From Polynucleobacter sp. 15G-AUS-farblos (GTDB lineage Bacteria; Pseudomonadota; Gammaproteobacteria; Burkholderiales; Burkholderiaceae), in contig NZ_JACVOM010000005.1 in assembly GCF_018882445.1 (NCBI RefSeq), positions 1 to 64,000 of the forward strand: a stretch of 64,000 nucleotides of DNA, in the 5' to 3' direction. How positions within the stretch are numbered: position 1 is the first letter of the stretch; the number at the start of each line of letters is the position of its first letter. Under the pieces are notes generated by a model that did no database searches, was not told the origin of the DNA, and saw only the letters and a list, made by a program, of their open reading frames with translations. This document shows, piece after piece, positions 61,990 through 64,000 of the stretch. The position numbers were made by a program, and so were the translations under genes.

Positions 61990-63203
61990 CTACGGATCTC
62001 AATTTCAGGAGGGAGCCAGTTAACACCTAAAAAATGGTCTTGATTGGTATTGATCACACTAAATACTAAAGCATGGTCACGCCATTCGTAATTCTTTGAT
62101 AAATGGCTATCGTGAGCATGCAGTGCTGCTGCAAGGGAGTAGGTCCCAGGACCTAGATTAGCTGTGAAATTAAGAGTCAACTCAACTTGTTCGCCCGCTT
62201 TGAGATTGAGCATCTCTTTGCCAAGATGGTGGGTGTTAGTTCCAAATACGGATTGTCCTACGCGGTCTTTGATCATGTAACCAAAGACCAAAGAATTGAT
62301 ATTTTGCTCGCAACGTATCTTGACGCACAGGCTGACGGCTTGGCCTACTTGAATGACGTCCGTCTCATTTTGATTGGCAACAAGCGCAATAGTGTCAATC
62401 TGGCACTCCCCAGTACCAGAGATGGTTTGAACTTTGCCTGACTCCAAGGCTTCTTGACGAACCGTTTGGTTCTCACGATCAGCGATCAGGGCATTGTAGT
62501 AATCCATGACTTCTTCTGGCTTACCCTCTAGTGCAATGCCGCCACCGTTTAACAAGATAGCCCGATCGCAAATGGACTGAATCGCCATCTTGTCATGAGA
62601 CACAATCAGTAAGGTAGTACCTTGTTCCCGAAATTCACGGATACGATCAAAGCATTTATGTTGGAAATAAGCATCACCAACGGAGAGCGCCTCATCCACA
62701 ATCAAAATATCAGGGCGATGCGCTGTTGCTACGCTAAAGGCTAGGCGCATTTGCATTCCGCTAGAATAAAAGCGTACTGGTTGATCAATATATTCACCAA
62801 TCTCAGCAAAGGCTTCAATCTTAGACATGAGACGTGAAATCTCATTAACGCCATAGCCCAGTAATTGACCTGCCATGAATACGTTTTGTCTACCAGTAAA
62901 GTCGGGGTGAAAACCCATACCTAGTTCTAGCAAGGCTGCCACTCGACCCGTGATCTGAATCTCACCACTATTGGGATGAGATGTTCCTGAAATCATTTTG
63001 AGTAGCGTACTTTTTCCTGCGCCATTAGTTCCAATAATGCCAATAGACTCACCAGCTTTGATATCAAAATTAACATTTTTTAATACCCAATTGAGTTGGT
63101 GGCGCGGGTTACCAAATGGGGTCATCCATTCGATGAGGCGTGACCAGCGGCTTGGGTAGCGCTTATAGGCCTTGCCTAGATTGCGAACGCTGATAGTGCC
63201 CAT
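61986..63203 (-). CDS. wzt: O-antigen ABC transporter ATPase Wzt with C-terminal domain
   Basis: 405 residues. Walker A GTNGAGKST near 59-67, signature YSSGMQMRLAFSVA near 146-159, and Walker B ILIVDEALSVGD near 168-179. The C-terminal domain, from about residue 250, has the beta-rich Wzt_C pattern (VSLCVKIRCEQNINSLVFGYMIKD, GTYSLAAALHAHD). It powers export with the Wzm encoded one base downstream in coordinate (63204). The ATPase domain is standard, but the C-domain is distinct from that of the first Wzt at 9124-10392, so a separate glycan is likely. Confidence 0.93.
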   Translation of the reverse strand: MGTISVRNLGKAYKRYPSRWSRLIEWMTPFGNPRHQLNWVLKNVNFDIKAGESIGIIGTNGAGKSTLLKMISGTSHPNSGEIQITGRVAALLELGMGFHPDFTGRQNVFMAGQLLGYGVNEISRLMSKIEAFAEIGEYIDQPVRFYSSGMQMRLAFSVATAHRPDILIVDEALSVGDAYFQHKCFDRIREFREQGTTLLIVSHDKMAIQSICDRAILLNGGGIALEGKPEEVMDYYNALIADRENQTVRQEALESGKVQTISGTGECQIDTIALVANQNETDVIQVGQAVSLCVKIRCEQNINSLVFGYMIKDRVGQSVFGTNTHHLGKEMLNLKAGEQVELTLNFTANLGPGTYSLAAALHAHDSHLSKNYEWRDHALVFSVINTNQDHFLGVNWLPPEIEIRR

Positions 63204-64000
63204 TTAGAGTTCGTCCACTATTTCACCGGAGTGTTTGCGGAATAATGCAAATCCGAGGTAATTAAAAATAATGGTTACAAGCACTAAAGGCCATAGGCTT
63301 GACCAGTTAGGCTCAATCCCTTTGGTAAAGATGTTTTGGTAAGACTCAGTCAGGGCGAATAAAGGGTTGAGTGCCATAAAAGGCCTAATGGATTCAGGAA
63401 GAATATTTGCTGAGTAAACAATGGGGGTGAGCCAGAACCAAAATTGTAAAAAGATGTTGTAGAACTGGCCTATGTCTCTAAAGAAGACATTGAGGACTCC
63501 CAAGGTAATGCCCAGTCCAATTGCAAATGCAATCTGCAAAATGAGAAGGGGGATACAGGCAAAAAAGATCATCCCAGGAAAAGTACCAGTGATGATTAAA
63601 AAGAGCGTAAACAGGAGAAAAATAATGCCAAAGTTGAGTAAGGCATTGAGGATGACAATAACCGGGAGGCAGATTCGCGGGAAGCTGAGCTTCTTCAGTA
63701 AATTGCCGTTATCAATAAAGACAGATTGCGCCTTGGTCGTAATTTCAGAAAATAGGGACCAAGTAATGATGCCGATACATAGATAAATACTGTAAGCAAA
63801 AGTACTATCAATTCCTGGTAGCTTAGCCCGCATGATTTGCGAAAAAATCACCGTATACACGAGGATCATCGCTAAGGGCTGAATAATCGGCCAAGCTATC
63901 CCAAGCAAGGAATTGCGATATTTAGATTGAAATTCTCGCTTAACACTTCCAACTATGAAAGCGCGGTATTTCCAAAGGGAAGACAGGCTGTTACTGAGCA
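63204..64000 (-). CDS. wzm: O-antigen ABC transporter permease Wzm (5' end at or beyond right edge)
   Basis: The frame stays open from the last base of the window leftwards; the TTG at 63906-63908 is internal, because the upstream codons encode the expected N-terminal REFQSKYRNSLLGIAWPIIQP motif found just before the first membrane segment in ABC-2 polysaccharide permeases. Six membrane segments follow, and FFRDIGQFYNIFLQFWFWLTPIVY marks the central loop. It pairs with the Wzt encoded immediately downstream. The real start codon is at or just outside the right edge. Distinct in sequence from the Wzm at 8302-9120. Confidence 0.9.
   Translation of the reverse strand, partial: LSNSLSSLWKYRAFIVGSVKREFQSKYRNSLLGIAWPIIQPLAMILVYTVIFSQIMRAKLPGIDSTFAYSIYLCIGIITWSLFSEITTKAQSVFIDNGNLLKKLSFPRICLPVIVILNALLNFGIIFLLFTLFLIITGTFPGMIFFACIPLLILQIAFAIGLGITLGVLNVFFRDIGQFYNIFLQFWFWLTPIVYSANILPESIRPFMALNPLFALTESYQNIFTKGIEPNWSSLWPLVLVTIIFNYLGFALFRKHSGEIVDEL

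Overview
The window is almost entirely a cell-surface polysaccharide (O-antigen / LPS / capsule-type) biosynthesis and export region of a Gram-negative bacterium. I infer a betaproteobacterium, probably a Polynucleobacter-like freshwater member of the Burkholderiales. The reasons are the very compact gene spacing, the moderately low GC (single lines counted by hand range from about 15% to 48%), and WbpA/B/D/E/P proteins resembling the Pseudomonas/Bordetella versions. The species assignment is inference. I saw no rRNA, tRNA, transposase, integrase or CRISPR array.

Layout. (1) 2-1210: the C-terminal part of a GT-C type membrane glycosyltransferase entering from the left edge. (2) 1193-6254, minus strand: wbpE, an SDR, a DegT aminotransferase, a NeuD/PglD-like acyltransferase and a GT4, i.e. 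amino-sugar synthesis. (3) 6364-20538, plus strand: GT2, RmlD-like reductase, Wzm/Wzt exporter, two methyltransferases, AsnB-like amidotransferase, GT4, wbpP, wbpA, wbpB, wbpD and another glycosyltransferase. (4) 20548-22119, minus strand: a GT2-methyltransferase fusion. (5) 22210-28712, plus strand: fnlA/wbjB and fnlC/wbjD, three GT2 enzymes and a GT-C enzyme. (6) 28718-40701, minus strand: a run of large membrane proteins, a GT2, an SGNH hydrolase, a methyltransferase and a small membrane-anchored protein. (7) 40794-42694, plus strand: a GtrB-like synthase and a methyltransferase. (8) 42724-46240, minus strand: a polytopic membrane protein and a PglK/MsbA-like ABC flippase. (9) 46469-50793, plus strand: short Wzz-like protein, Wzy/WaaL-like protein and three GT2 enzymes. 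(10) 50807-57254, minus strand: two acyltransferases, WecA-like initiator, DPM1-GtrA fusion and a membrane protein. (11) 57429-61089, plus strand: SxtJ, DUF5989, carbamoyltransferase and SGNH protein. (12) 61138-64000, minus strand: methyltransferase, Wzt and Wzm, the last running off the right edge.

How the genes fit together. WbpA, WbpB, WbpE and WbpD account for UDP-GlcNAc to UDP-GlcNAc3NAcA. WbpP with WbpA can give UDP-GalNAcA, and AsnB may amidate a uronic acid. FnlA, the RmlD-like reductase and FnlC suggest a UDP-N-acetyl-L-6-deoxyhexosamine. WecA could start chains on undecaprenyl phosphate. Two independent Wzm/Wzt transporters, a PglK-like flippase and a Wzy-like protein indicate more than one exported glycan. 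Methyl, acetyl and carbamoyl groups would decorate them.

The most unusual feature is a C-terminal module of about 135-145 residues, recognisable by a PE-x-(W/F)-G-x-WS-x-G signature and a closing G-x-D-x-R-x-L-x-(I/F)-G-(L/I) signature. It ends seven proteins here: five or six large GT-C-like or DUF6311-like membrane proteins of different architecture, plus one protein that is only a membrane anchor and the module. These genes also bracket the AT-rich O-antigen block. This looks like a shared, uncharacterised periplasmic glycan-binding or assembly module.
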